Shown here piece by piece: positions 41,501 to 48,974 of a stretch of 56,022 bases of DNA (within the stretch, counting starts at the first letter, position 1; every line of letters begins with the position of its first letter). The DNA comes from Burkholderiales bacterium (lineage in GTDB: Bacteria; Pseudomonadota; Gammaproteobacteria; Burkholderiales; Ga0077523), in NCBI GenBank assembly GCA_019745565.1, contig JAIESW010000087.1, forward strand, positions 1 through 56,022, in the 5' to 3' direction. A model generated the notes under the pieces. That model searched no databases. It saw only the letters and a program-made list of their open reading frames with translations, and was not told the DNA's origin. Made by a program: the position numbers and the translations under genes.

Positions 41501-41690
41501 GATCGTTGCCGAACAGCGCCTTGATCTCGTTGGTGGTGGCGATGAGCGGGTGGCTCTGCGGCAGGATGTCGTCCGGGTCCACCACGATGGACAGGTTGCG
41601 GAACTGCGTGAGGAAGAACGCCGTCAGCAGCGCGACGGCCACCACCACCGCGATCCGCCAGCGCACGACCGCTTCGGCATAGGTCTTCAT
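38526..41690 (-). CDS. RND/MMPL-type exporter fused to a LolA-like domain
   Basis: A 1054-residue protein. Residues 1-775 are an RND/MMPL exporter with about twelve helices in two halves (first helix AVVVAVALLTAFFLTQFRNL; middle LILAIAAGHAVQILKRYYED; last SFTALTLLPALIFTLRP). Around 780-806 a signal-peptide-like segment (ALAAMVIGVLAFLPAHDAKA) leads to a LolA-like 'outer membrane lipoprotein-sorting' domain of ~246 residues (DDDIWVYLPALKKVRRLV, VDGIDCWVTEALPRTD). In other bacteria these are usually separate genes. ATG 41690 has AAAGGA upstream. It is divergent from the TetR gene. Substrate probably a lipid or hydrophobic compound (inference). Confidence 0.88.
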   Translation of the reverse strand: MKTYAEAVVRWRIAVVVAVALLTAFFLTQFRNLSIVVDPDDILPQSHPLIATTNEIKALFGNDLIVVIGITPRAGNVYQTGVMQKVKGLTDDLLQLPGIVRGNLNSLAARKVKSITGNDEGMVVRPLLDQVPADAAGLARLEQGVATNPVYSNLLVSRDARTVQIVAEFKKIPGGFRAIEAQVRKAVDKYRDASVEIDVGGTPVFLALLEQYSARMGLLFPLAVLIIGLIHYEAFRTVQALVLPLVTALLAVIWALGLLGISKQPFDVFNASTPILILAIAAGHAVQILKRYYEDYAEISFDHPSMPPKERNRVAVVSSLVKVAPVMVVAGGIAAIGFFSLIVFDIKSIQVFGLFTAAGIASALVLEMTLIPALRSMLPVPGRKELMREVGDSFWSRIVDRAFGAAYDRRRRLYWVVGLLVASLSLGTFLVRIDNSQKAYFYGSLPEKVQDERLNAAMAGTNSVYVLLKGREDDAIKRPEVLRGIENIQRKLAEDPMVGKTVSIVDFVKRMHKAMNGDDPKFDAIPESSDLVAQYLFLYSNSGDPGDFDSYVDAGYRNALISVFVKTDRTAYAQDVIARLRDFAPKQFGPDIEVSIGGGTWATVALTETMVREKALNILQIMAAVLVVTSVVFRSMVAGFLILVPVAAAVLVNFGIMGLTGIPLNIGTALVSAMAVGIGADYGIYMTYRMREELRKGGSEREALQRAFQSAGKAALFVSSAIAGGFGLLMLSWGFWIHFYMGFLIATAMLVSSFTALTLLPALIFTLRPRFVFEGRARSPTVVSATPAALAAMVIGVLAFLPAHDAKADPITAEEIATRNFAVGKVADSVSEATFHLYSPNGQERVRKTVGRSKLKPGTLDNRSLVRFLSPADVRGTVTLTVENSGPDLDDDIWVYLPALKKVRRLVSSNKKDSFVGTNLSYGDVIGYRVSDWIHRILREEKVDGIDCWVTEALPRTDRIRNDSGYSKRLGWIRKDNFAAMQAENYDLAGNLLKVITLRDHRNVDPKNGKWIAMHIEAKNVQENRRTVIEFDRFEANQGVNDDAFTARAIERES

Positions 41691-41723
41691 GGAAGGTCCT
41701 TTCCCGCCCGCCGGGCGCGATAA

Positions 41724-41781
41724 GTTGACATCGTCTACATACCTGTGCAGATTTTTCGCCGGTCGTGTGAACGGTGTCAAC
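41724..41781. promoter_or_regulatory. Divergent promoters with inverted repeat (probable TetR operator)
   Basis: GTTGACATCGT (41724-41734) and ACGGTGTCAAC (41771-41781) form an inverted repeat with one mismatch. Each arm contains a TTGACA -35 hexamer: forward at 41725-41730 with CAGATT 17 bases on, reverse in the right arm with GAAAAA 17 bases on. The two promoters thus face across the same 58 bases, suitable for control by the TetR protein encoded at 41900. Confidence 0.55.
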
Positions 41782-41899
41782 ATATTTCTGCGGTGTGACG
41801 TTCTTCAGGGCTTGTCAGCGGGCGGCGAAGCTTCGACACTCCCGCGTTGTCCAGTCGGGCGCGCGTGACCCACGGACGATCTGCCCTGAAGGAACCCCG

Positions 41900-42577
41900 T
41901 TGCCGTTCAAGACCCCGAGAAAGCCCCTCGCTCAACCGGCCCCCGCCAAGGGCCGGCGCAAGGCCGTGCAAGAGCCCTATCACCACGGCAACCTGCGCGA
42001 GGCATTGCTCGACGCCGGGATCCAGCTATTGAAGGAGCAGGGGGCCGAGGCATTGGGGCTGCGGGAGCTGGCACGCCAGGCCGGCGTCAGCCGCACCGCG
42101 CCCTATCGCCACTTCGAGAGCCGCGATGCGCTGCTGGCCGGCATTGCGGAGCAGGGTTTCGTGAAGCTGCGCGAGGTGCTGCTGCAAGCGCGCCATCAAC
42201 ACGAAGCCGACCACGAGGCGTGGTTCATCGCGGCTTCAAAAGCGTATATCGGCTTCGCGTTCGGCTACGCCGAGCACTTCAAGCTGATGTTCGGCGGCTA
42301 CATGAAGTACGAGCCGGACCAGCACACCAGCCTGCACGAAGCCGGCAACGGCGCCTTTCAGACGCTGGTGGACCTGATCGTCGCGTCGCAGGAATCCGGC
42401 CTGGTGATGAAGGGCGACCCGATGGCCGTGTCCATCGCTGCATGGTCCACGCTGCACGGCTTCTGCTCGCTCGCGGTCCACAAGCGGCTCGATTTCCTGG
42501 TCGGGAACCCGGAGCTGCTGACCAGGACCGCCGAACTGGTCGCGCGTACCAGTCTGGAAGGCGTGCGCGCTCGATGA
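41900..42577 (+). CDS. TetR-family transcriptional regulator
   Basis: A 225-residue regulator. HGNLREALLDAGIQLLKEQG followed by LGLRELARQAGVSRTAPYRH is the N-terminal helix-turn-helix. The ligand-binding half ends with SIAAWSTLHGFCSLAVHKRL, typical of the WHG-type C-terminal domain. The start is set at TTG 41900 because AAGGAA lies 8 nt upstream and the N-terminus then matches the family. It diverges from the RND/LolA exporter and most likely represses it until a ligand binds. Confidence 0.88.
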   Translation: MPFKTPRKPLAQPAPAKGRRKAVQEPYHHGNLREALLDAGIQLLKEQGAEALGLRELARQAGVSRTAPYRHFESRDALLAGIAEQGFVKLREVLLQARHQHEADHEAWFIAASKAYIGFAFGYAEHFKLMFGGYMKYEPDQHTSLHEAGNGAFQTLVDLIVASQESGLVMKGDPMAVSIAAWSTLHGFCSLAVHKRLDFLVGNPELLTRTAELVARTSLEGVRAR

Positions 42578-42639
42578 AGCGAACCGGGTCGATGCTGAGC
42601 GCGCCAGTGGTGATGTCTATCGCGAGTTAGCCCATCGGC

Positions 42640-42760
42640 ACTCCCTCCCCCGGCAGAGCCGGGGGAGGGTTGGGGGGGCAGCAGCGCAAATCGGAGCGAC
42701 GCTTGCCCCCATCCCAACCTACCCCCGCGCTGATGCACGGGGGTAGGAGTGCCTATGGTT
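42640..42760. repeat. GC-rich palindromic intergenic repeat, copy C
   Basis: It contains CCCCCGGCAGAGCCGGGGG near 42646-42664, then GGGTTGGGGGGGCAGCAGC, CCCCCATCCCAACC and a variant hairpin CTACCCCCGCGCTGATGCAC / GGGGGTAG. It shares the GCAGAGCC loop with copy B. It lies between the convergent TetR and PLP-dehydratase genes. Confidence 0.7.
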
Positions 42761-42790
42761 GGAGGTGCGCGGAAGAAGCAGGCAGCGAAG

Positions 42791-43756
42791 CTACCCCGCC
42801 AACACTTTCGCGAACACCGTCCGATCCACATTCGCCCCGCACAACACCGTCCCAACCTTCCGACCGGCGATCTTGCTCTTCTCCCGCAACATCGCCGCAA
42901 CCCCGGCAGCTCCAGCACCCTCGGCCACCGTGTGCGTGGAACTGAACACCAACCGCATCGCATCGGCCACATCACCATCGGTGACTTCAACGATGCGTGC
43001 GACGTGCGCCAGGATGATGTCCAACGCCACCGGTTCCGGCTTGCGGCAAGCCAGCCCATCCGCCAACTCCGTCCGCGCGGGCCGCTCAACCGGCTCCTTG
43101 TACTCGAACGACCGCGCATAAGCCGGTGCATCGGCCGACACGACGCCGACGATCTCCACCGAAAGACCCAGCGCCTCGCGCACCGCGATCGCGCCGCAGA
43201 TGCCCGACCCGAGCCCGATGGGCACGTACAGCGTGTGCAGATCGTGCACCGCGTGCATCAGTTCCAGAGCCCAGCTGGCGACACCTTGCACCAGGAACGG
43301 ATGGAACGACGGCACCATGTGCAGCTTGCGTCGCTCGGCCAACTGCACCGCGTGTTCGCGCGCCTCCTGGAAGTCTTCGCCATGCTCGATCAACTCCGCA
43401 CCGAGCGCCCGCATCGAGGCATTCTTCTCCCGGCTGTTGCCGTGAGGCACCACGATGGTCGCCGGAATCTCGTGCTTGCGCGCCGCGAACGCGATCGACT
43501 GGCCGTGATTGCCGCGCGTGGCGCTGATGACGCCGGCCGGTTTCGGCCCGCTGGAAACGAGCTGCTGGAAATACACCAGCCCGCCGCGCATCTTGAATGC
43601 ACCGAGCGGCGTCTGATTCTCGTGCTTCAACCAGACCTGGGTGCCGAGTTCGGCATTGAGCAACGGCCAGGAATACTGCGCTGTCGGTGTCATGGTCTGG
43701 TAGACCACGTCGGCGGCGCGTTCGAGTTGTTCGAGCGTGGGGAGGCGGACGGTCAT
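42791..43756 (-). CDS. Threonine/serine dehydratase-like PLP enzyme
   Basis: A 321-residue fold type II PLP enzyme. LKHENQTPLGAFKMRGGL includes the PLP lysine (GAFKMRG). SATRGNHGQSIAFAARKH is the substrate loop. VPIGLGSGICGAIAVREALG is the glycine-rich phosphate loop. A trailing LCGANVDRTVF resembles the ending of catabolic threonine dehydratases (TdcB/serine racemase group, without regulatory domain). Two starts are possible, ATG 43756 and ATG 43792. Neighbours on the same strand are a methyltransferase and a metallo-hydrolase with no evident pathway link. Exact substrate uncertain. Confidence 0.88.
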   Translation of the reverse strand: MTVRLPTLEQLERAADVVYQTMTPTAQYSWPLLNAELGTQVWLKHENQTPLGAFKMRGGLVYFQQLVSSGPKPAGVISATRGNHGQSIAFAARKHEIPATIVVPHGNSREKNASMRALGAELIEHGEDFQEAREHAVQLAERRKLHMVPSFHPFLVQGVASWALELMHAVHDLHTLYVPIGLGSGICGAIAVREALGLSVEIVGVVSADAPAYARSFEYKEPVERPARTELADGLACRKPEPVALDIILAHVARIVEVTDGDVADAMRLVFSSTHTVAEGAGAAGVAAMLREKSKIAGRKVGTVLCGANVDRTVFAKVLAG

Positions 43757-43845
43757 GTTGCTGGTGTTGGATGACTGCCCGAATTGTGCCATCGCAGCCT
43801 GCACTGGGCCGATCCAAGCGGGGTGGCGCCCGCGGGGACAGCCGT

Positions 43846-44490
43846 TTATCCGGGCCGGGCCGCTCCGAGATAATGGTAGGTGGCGAACTTCGGACCGCCT
43901 TTGAGATACGCTGCCTCGGACAACTCGACGGCGAAACCGGTTCCGCGCAGCAGCGCAGGAACATCGCGTGTCAGATGGCAGCCGCCGGCGAGCTTGCCCC
44001 ACAATGGTTCGATACGGCGCTGCCAGCGCACCACACCCAGATCGGGTGCCAGGCCGTGCTCGCAGAAAAGCAGCGTGCCGTCGCGCTTTAGCACGCGCCG
44101 CATCTGACCCAGCGCGCGTTCGACATCGGGGATGGAACACAGCGTGTAGGTCACCACGACGGTGTCGACGCTTTCGCTATCGAGCGGGATCGACTCGCCT
44201 TCCAGTTCCAGAAACTCCACCCGCATCTGTGCCCGCCGCGCGCGACGGCGAGCGATGGCTACCAGCTCCGACCCGGGATCGAGGCCGATGAGAGACGTCA
44301 CCCGGCTGCGATCGTAGTGCGCAAGATTGAGCCCGCTGCCGATCCCGACCTCGAGGACACGGCCGTGCGCCAGCGGAACCACCTTGCGGCGCTGCCCCGT
44401 GACCGGCGGAAGTCCGCAGACACAGTCGAGGACGTGCGGGAGGATGTGGCGGTCGTAGAAGCCCAACGCGTCACCCGTGACGGCGACCAC
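43846..44490 (-). CDS. Class I SAM-dependent methyltransferase
   Basis: About 214 residues. YDRHILPHVLDCVCGLPPVT is followed by GRVLEVGIGSGLNLAHYD, the SAM-binding motif I, LIGLDPGSELVAIAR (motif II), SVDTVVVTYTLCSIPDVERA (the motif of UbiE-like enzymes) and LFCEHGLAPD. A small-molecule methyltransferase; the acceptor is unknown. I chose GTG 44490 because it places the start about ten residues before YDRHILP and keeps the overlap with the upstream gene to 20 bases; GTG 44535 is an alternative. Confidence 0.85.
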   Translation of the reverse strand: MVAVTGDALGFYDRHILPHVLDCVCGLPPVTGQRRKVVPLAHGRVLEVGIGSGLNLAHYDRSRVTSLIGLDPGSELVAIARRRARRAQMRVEFLELEGESIPLDSESVDTVVVTYTLCSIPDVERALGQMRRVLKRDGTLLFCEHGLAPDLGVVRWQRRIEPLWGKLAGGCHLTRDVPALLRGTGFAVELSEAAYLKGGPKFATYHYLGAARPG

Positions 44491-45130
44491 CGAGAGCGGA
44501 GTCGCCGACGAACGGATTCGACCGGCGCTCTTCACCGAAAGTGGACAACGGCCCGTGCCCCGGCACGAACGTGACGTCGTCGCCCAGCGGCCAAAGTTGC
44601 GTCGTGATCGACTCGATCAACGTGTCGAAATCTCCCCTGGGAAAATCGGTGCGCCCGATGGATCCGCGAAACAGCACGTCCCCGACGAAGGCCAGCCGCA
44701 GCGCCCGATGAAAGAAGATCACATGACCCGGAGTATGGCCCGGGCAGTAGCGGACTTCCATCTCCACGTTGCCGAACCGGACCGCATCGCCGGACTCCAG
44801 CCACCGGTCGGGCGTGAAGCTCTTTAGCTTCGGGAATCCGAACATGCGCCCTTGTTCGGGCAACTGATCGATCCAGAAGGCATCCTCGCGCTGCGGGCCT
44901 TCCACCGGCAGCTTCAACCGTGCCGCCAGCTCGGCCGTTCCGCCGCAATGGTCGACGTGCCCATGGGTGAGCACGATCTTCTCGAGCGTGGCGCTCTGCT
45001 TCTCGACTTCGCCAAGGATCACCTCCAGGTCGCCGCCCGGGTCGACGACGGCAGCGCGGTGGGTTTCTTCGCAGACGAGGAGAGAGCAGTTCTGCTGGAA
45101 GGGGGTGACGGGGATCAGCGTGACTTTCAT
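44471..45130 (-). CDS. Metallo-beta-lactamase-fold hydrolase (glyoxalase II-like)
   Basis: A 219-residue MBL-fold protein with zinc ligands LTHGHVDHCGG (HxHxDH), a histidine in YCPGHTPGHV, an aspartate in LAFVGDVLFRGSIGRTD and a last histidine in TFVPGHGPLSTFGEER. Length and FPRGD suggest the YcbL-like glyoxalase II group, which cleaves glutathione thioesters. ATG 45130 is preferred as it starts KVTLIPVTPFQQNC like family members. It overlaps the methyltransferase by 20 bases. Confidence 0.9.
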   Translation of the reverse strand: MKVTLIPVTPFQQNCSLLVCEETHRAAVVDPGGDLEVILGEVEKQSATLEKIVLTHGHVDHCGGTAELAARLKLPVEGPQREDAFWIDQLPEQGRMFGFPKLKSFTPDRWLESGDAVRFGNVEMEVRYCPGHTPGHVIFFHRALRLAFVGDVLFRGSIGRTDFPRGDFDTLIESITTQLWPLGDDVTFVPGHGPLSTFGEERRSNPFVGDSALGGRRHG

Positions 45131-45369
45131 GCGCGTGCGTGGGGAAGTTAACGCATTCTCACATGGACGATTGCGGTGCACCAAGGAGGCTAGGCAGGCA
45201 CCGATAGATACCAAACGAACAAGAGGGTTTCGAGGTACAAAAGGCGATACGATGAGTTGTAAAAGCCCACCTCGTCGCCTGTTGCCACGTAGTCGACCAC
45301 GCCGATAGACGTCGCAAGGAGCAACCGCACCAGTAGTGCCGCGCATTGCACATCCGAAAGGAGAACGAT
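45131..45369. other. AT-richer intergenic region with possible gene remnant
   Basis: 239 bases with lower GC than neighbours. On the reverse strand a frame from about 45350 to the stop at 45190 reads GVVDYVATGDEVGFYNSSYR then LLYLETLLFVWYLSVPA, faintly like the first helices of membrane sensor proteins (DY.TG.E pattern). It has no obvious start and is cut short, so it may be a leftover. AGGAGAAC at 45360-45367 is the ribosome site of the next gene. Confidence 0.3.
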
Positions 45370-47043
45370 ATGGGAACACTGAACCGTCAATTGGTCAGCC
45401 TGGTTGCTCTGTCGACGATCTTCTGTGGGTTCACGGCCATGGGCCATGCTCACGAGGGGGACGGATCCACCGAACCCGTCGAGAAACTCGGGACCATCCA
45501 ATTCCCGATATCGTGCCGGCCAGAGGTCCAACCGCGCTTTCAACGTGCGGTGGCCATGCTCCACTCGTTCTGGTATCCAGAGACACTCAAGGCCTTTGGT
45601 GAGGTTCTTGAAGCAGATCCTGGCTGTGCCATGGCTTACTGGGGGCTTGCCATGAGCAATCGCCCCAACCCCTTTGTGCCTCCGGACCAGAAATCGTTGG
45701 CGCGGGGCTGGGAGGCCGTGCAGATGGGCCGAGCACTGGGAACGGGGACAACCCGGGAGAAGGCCTATCTCGACGCGGTCGCCGAGTATTTCAGGGACCA
45801 TGAGACCATCGAGCAGCGCACGCGAACCCTCAACTACGAACAGGCGATGCGAACGCTTGCCAAGACTTATCCGGAGGATGACGAGGCGCGGATCTTTTAT
45901 GCGCTTGCCCTCACCGAGACGGCGCTCATGAATGCCGTGATGACTGGGGATACCACGCTGGATCGGCAGATCGAGGCGGGCGAAATCCTGGAACGCCTCT
46001 GGCGCACCCACCCCGATCATCCAGGCATTCCGCACTACATCATCCATGCCTACGACGATCCGCGCCTGGCTCGCCAGGCGCTGGCGGCGGCCAACCGCTA
46101 TGGTGAAATTGCGCCGTCCGCGCCGCATGCCCTGCACATGCCCTCTCACACCTACGCAACTTTGGGTATGTGGGAGGAGTCCATCCGCGCCAACGAAGCC
46201 TCAATGGCGGCAGCCAAGGCGTTGACATTGAAAGCCGCGCCCGGCAGTCACGACCCGGCGTGGCTCCATGCCATGGACTTCCTGACGTTCGACTACCTGC
46301 AAGTTGGACAGGACCACAAGGCAGCTGAAATGCTCGAGGAGCGCTATCGTGTGACCATACTCACGGCGGAACGAGTGAGCGTAGGGATCATGCTGTCCAT
46401 CATCCCGGCGCGCTACGTCATCGAACGTCAGGCATGGAGCGCGGCCGCGAACCTGGAAGTGACTGGTCCAATCGGAGACAAGTATCCGCAGGCGGAAGCA
46501 ATCACGTGGTTCACGAGAGGCCTGGGGGCTGCTCGCATCTCGGACTTGAGCTCCGCGCGCGCTTCGCTCGTAAGACTGGAGGAACTGAAAGCGGCTCTGG
46601 AGAAGACCAAGCAGACCTTCTGGGTGGCGCAGACCCAGATGCAAATCGATGCGATCTCGGCCTGGATCGCTCTTGCGGAACTACGAACCGACGACGCGCT
46701 CCGCCTCATGCGGTCTTCGGTTGAAACCCAACGTCTAGCCGGACGTCACCCGTCGCTGGAGAACCGCCTCGTACCCATGCGGGAATTGCTCGGCGACATA
46801 CTGCTCCAACTCCAGAAGTATGACGAGGCGGCGGCAGAGTTCGAACGTTCCCTTGAAGAGGATCCCAATCGCTTCCGCGCCTACTATGGTGCTGCGAAAA
46901 GCTATCGACTCTCGGGGAACGATGAGAGGGCGCGGTACTACTTCGATCGGCTTCTCACGCTCGCGGCCAGCGCGGATACTGACCGCCCCGAACTGCGCGA
47001 GGCCAAGATGGCTGTATCCCATCGGGGAAAGGTGTCCCGATAG
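45370..47043 (+). CDS. Exported TPR protein
   Basis: A 557-residue protein. A signal peptide (LVSLVALSTIFCGFTAMGHA) is followed by helical repeats (FQRAVAMLHSFWYPETLKAF, YWGLAMSNRPNP, HPDHPGIPHYIIHAYDDPRL, HALHMPSHTYATLGMWEESI) and a TPR near the end (YDEAAAEFERSLEEDPNRFR). The HAYDD and MPSHTY sections contain several conserved histidines, so a metal site is conceivable. AGGAGAAC precedes the ATG. The base composition appears less GC-rich than adjacent genes. Role unknown. Confidence 0.8.
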   Translation: MGTLNRQLVSLVALSTIFCGFTAMGHAHEGDGSTEPVEKLGTIQFPISCRPEVQPRFQRAVAMLHSFWYPETLKAFGEVLEADPGCAMAYWGLAMSNRPNPFVPPDQKSLARGWEAVQMGRALGTGTTREKAYLDAVAEYFRDHETIEQRTRTLNYEQAMRTLAKTYPEDDEARIFYALALTETALMNAVMTGDTTLDRQIEAGEILERLWRTHPDHPGIPHYIIHAYDDPRLARQALAAANRYGEIAPSAPHALHMPSHTYATLGMWEESIRANEASMAAAKALTLKAAPGSHDPAWLHAMDFLTFDYLQVGQDHKAAEMLEERYRVTILTAERVSVGIMLSIIPARYVIERQAWSAAANLEVTGPIGDKYPQAEAITWFTRGLGAARISDLSSARASLVRLEELKAALEKTKQTFWVAQTQMQIDAISAWIALAELRTDDALRLMRSSVETQRLAGRHPSLENRLVPMRELLGDILLQLQKYDEAAAEFERSLEEDPNRFRAYYGAAKSYRLSGNDERARYYFDRLLTLAASADTDRPELREAKMAVSHRGKVSR

Positions 47044-47096
47044 CCGCGGGTCACGTCGCCTTGCAAGGAAGCGAAGGTACGGAGGAGACACGCAAC

Positions 47097-47423
47097 ATGC
47101 ACAAGAAGGGTCTGCTGATCGTCATGGCCCGCGTCAAACCCGAGGACGAAGAGGCCTTCAATAAGTGGTACAACGAGGACCATCTGCCGAAGGCGATCGA
47201 ACGCTTCCCGGGGGTGCTCAGCGGGCGCCGCTACCGGATCCGGGAAGGGGAGGACGAGTATCAGTACCTCGCCATGTATGAGTTCGAAAGCTACGACGGC
47301 ATGCACGCGACCGCGGGTTCGGAGATCATGAAGGAACTCGCGCGGGAGTTCGATGCAGCGTTCGGCAAGGGTGGGCGCAAGCGGATCCTGGCGGAACAGG
47401 TCAAAGCACTGACGGTCGGCTGA
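47097..47423 (+). CDS. EthD-like dimeric alpha/beta-barrel protein
   Basis: A 108-residue protein: GLLIVMARVKPEDEEAFNKW then YNEDHLPKAIERFPGVLSGR, as in the EthD/DUF4286-type ferredoxin-like fold, where the WYNEDHLP motif carries a conserved histidine. QYLAMYEFESYDG follows. GGAGGAGAC lies before the ATG. Such proteins form dimers and handle hydrophobic small molecules; substrate unknown. 53 bases after the TPR gene. Confidence 0.8.
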   Translation: MHKKGLLIVMARVKPEDEEAFNKWYNEDHLPKAIERFPGVLSGRRYRIREGEDEYQYLAMYEFESYDGMHATAGSEIMKELAREFDAAFGKGGRKRILAEQVKALTVG

Positions 47424-47492
47424 GTCGCGTCAGCCTCGGGCGGCGCGGACTCGAGTGCCGTGCAAACGTACGGGCGTTCCATGGAGAGGTTC

Positions 47493-48554
47493 ATGTTATT
47501 TGTTGGTCGATATTTCCTGATGGCGTGTGCAACTGCTGTCGTCGTCAGTTCGTCCTATGCAGCCGACGAATCCGGTGCTGCTGCCGAGGGCACGCCATCC
47601 GGCCGGAAGCCCGTGCCGGTCAACGTGGGCAACTTCATCCGCGCCGAATCCGATCTCTATTTCGGGCGCGCGGTGAAAGCCGGTGGCCTCGGCAAGCTCG
47701 TGCATCGGCGCCAGATGACGCCCATCGACAAGCAGGACGTGGTGCGGATGAATCGCGACACGCTCTATTCGTCCGGCGTGTTCGATCTGGAGGCCGCACC
47801 GCTGACGATCAACCTGCCCGACCCGGGCAGGCGGTTCATGTCGATGCAGGTGATTTCGCAGGATCATTACACCGTAGAGGTGGTCTACGCGCCCGGCAGC
47901 TATTCCTACACGAAGGATCTGGTCGGGACGCGCTATGCGTTCGTGATCGTCCGTACCCTGGCGAATCCCGAAGACAAGACCGACCTCAAGATTGCCAACG
48001 CCCTGCAGGATGCGATCACGGTCGAGCAGGCGAGTACCGGCAGCTTCGAGGTGCCGCTCTGGGACAAGACCACGCAGGACAAGGTCCGCGGTGCTCTCAA
48101 CACCCTCGGTTCACTGGGCGGTACCTCGCTCCGGTTCGGCGGGCGCGACGAAGTGGACCCGGTCAGCCACCTGATCGGCACGGCGGTCGGTTGGGGCGGC
48201 AACCCGGAGGATGCGGCCGTCTACGACGGTGTGGTGCCCCGGTTCAACGACGGCAAGACCGTCTACAAGCTGACCGTGGCGGACGTTCCGGTCGACGGCT
48301 TCTGGTCGATCAGCGTGTACAACGCCAAAGGCTACTTCGAGAAGAACGCGCTCAACGCGTATTCGATCAACAATCTCACGGCACAGCCCAATGCCGACGG
48401 CTCCATCACCGTGCAGTTCGGCGGCTGCCGCGAACGTATGCCGAACTGCCTGCCTGTCACGAACGGCTGGAACTACACGGTCCGCCTTTATCGCCCGCGT
48501 CCGGAGATCGTCGACGGTTCGTGGGATTTTCCGCAGGCGCAGCCGATGCGGTAG
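47493..48554 (+). CDS. DUF1254/DUF1214 exported protein
   Basis: A 353-residue protein with a signal peptide (YFLMACATAVVVSSSYA). The first half has the DUF1254 pattern (NFIRAESDLYFGRAVKAGGL, MNRDTLYSSGVFDLEA, GRRFMSMQVISQDHYTVE). The end has DUF1214 (FWSISVYNAKGYFEKNALNA, GWNYTVRLYRPRPEIVDGSW). These beta-rich envelope proteins have no defined activity. ATG 47493 is selected because GGAGAGG lies right upstream. The gene is 3 bases ahead of the VOC gene. Confidence 0.87.
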   Translation: MLFVGRYFLMACATAVVVSSSYAADESGAAAEGTPSGRKPVPVNVGNFIRAESDLYFGRAVKAGGLGKLVHRRQMTPIDKQDVVRMNRDTLYSSGVFDLEAAPLTINLPDPGRRFMSMQVISQDHYTVEVVYAPGSYSYTKDLVGTRYAFVIVRTLANPEDKTDLKIANALQDAITVEQASTGSFEVPLWDKTTQDKVRGALNTLGSLGGTSLRFGGRDEVDPVSHLIGTAVGWGGNPEDAAVYDGVVPRFNDGKTVYKLTVADVPVDGFWSISVYNAKGYFEKNALNAYSINNLTAQPNADGSITVQFGGCRERMPNCLPVTNGWNYTVRLYRPRPEIVDGSWDFPQAQPMR

Positions 48555-48557
48555 ACC

Positions 48558-48974
48558 ATGCGCCTCGCCCGCATCCACCACGTCGCGATCATCTGCTCCG
48601 ACTACGAGCGGTCCAAGCGCTTCTATACCGAGACCCTTGGCCTGCGGGTGGTGCAGGAGAACTATCAACCGCACCGTGGTTCGTACAAGCTCGACCTCGC
48701 GTTGCCGGACGGCGGTCAGATCGAGCTCTTCTCCATTCCCGGCGCGCCGAAGCGGCCCAGCTATCCGGAGGCCCAGGGGCTGCGTCATGTCGCGTTCGCC
48801 GTGGCCGACGTCGCAGTGGCGAGGGATGAGCTGCTTGCCGCCGGTGTTCCCGCTCAGGAGCTTCGGGTCGACCCCTATACCGGGCGTCGGTTCTTCTTCC
48901 TCAGCGATCCGGACGACCTGCCCATCGAACTTTACGAGCAGACCGTGACGACGGTCGGGCCGAGCCATGAGTGA
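48558..48974 (+). CDS. VOC-family protein (GloA2/YaeR-like)
   Basis: A 138-residue protein with two beta-alpha-beta-beta-beta modules. Metal ligands are visible: IHHVAIICSDYERSKRFY (His), GGQIELFSIPG (Glu), LRHVAFAVADV (His) and PIELYEQ (Glu). This is the GloA2/YaeR-like branch of glyoxalase I-type proteins, whose substrate is not settled. It follows the DUF1254 gene by 3 bases and overlaps the next gene by 8, so all three are probably one transcript. Confidence 0.88.
   Translation: MRLARIHHVAIICSDYERSKRFYTETLGLRVVQENYQPHRGSYKLDLALPDGGQIELFSIPGAPKRPSYPEAQGLRHVAFAVADVAVARDELLAAGVPAQELRVDPYTGRRFFFLSDPDDLPIELYEQTVTTVGPSHE

Noticed and set aside
40155..41723. Forward frame of 522 codons over the RND exporter
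   Set aside because: His/Arg/Gln-rich antisense translation of membrane helices; not a protein-like sequence.
45190..46149. Reverse-strand frame of 319 codons
   Set aside because: Mostly antisense to the TPR gene; only its last ~50 codons lie in the intergenic region, which I describe separately as a possible remnant.
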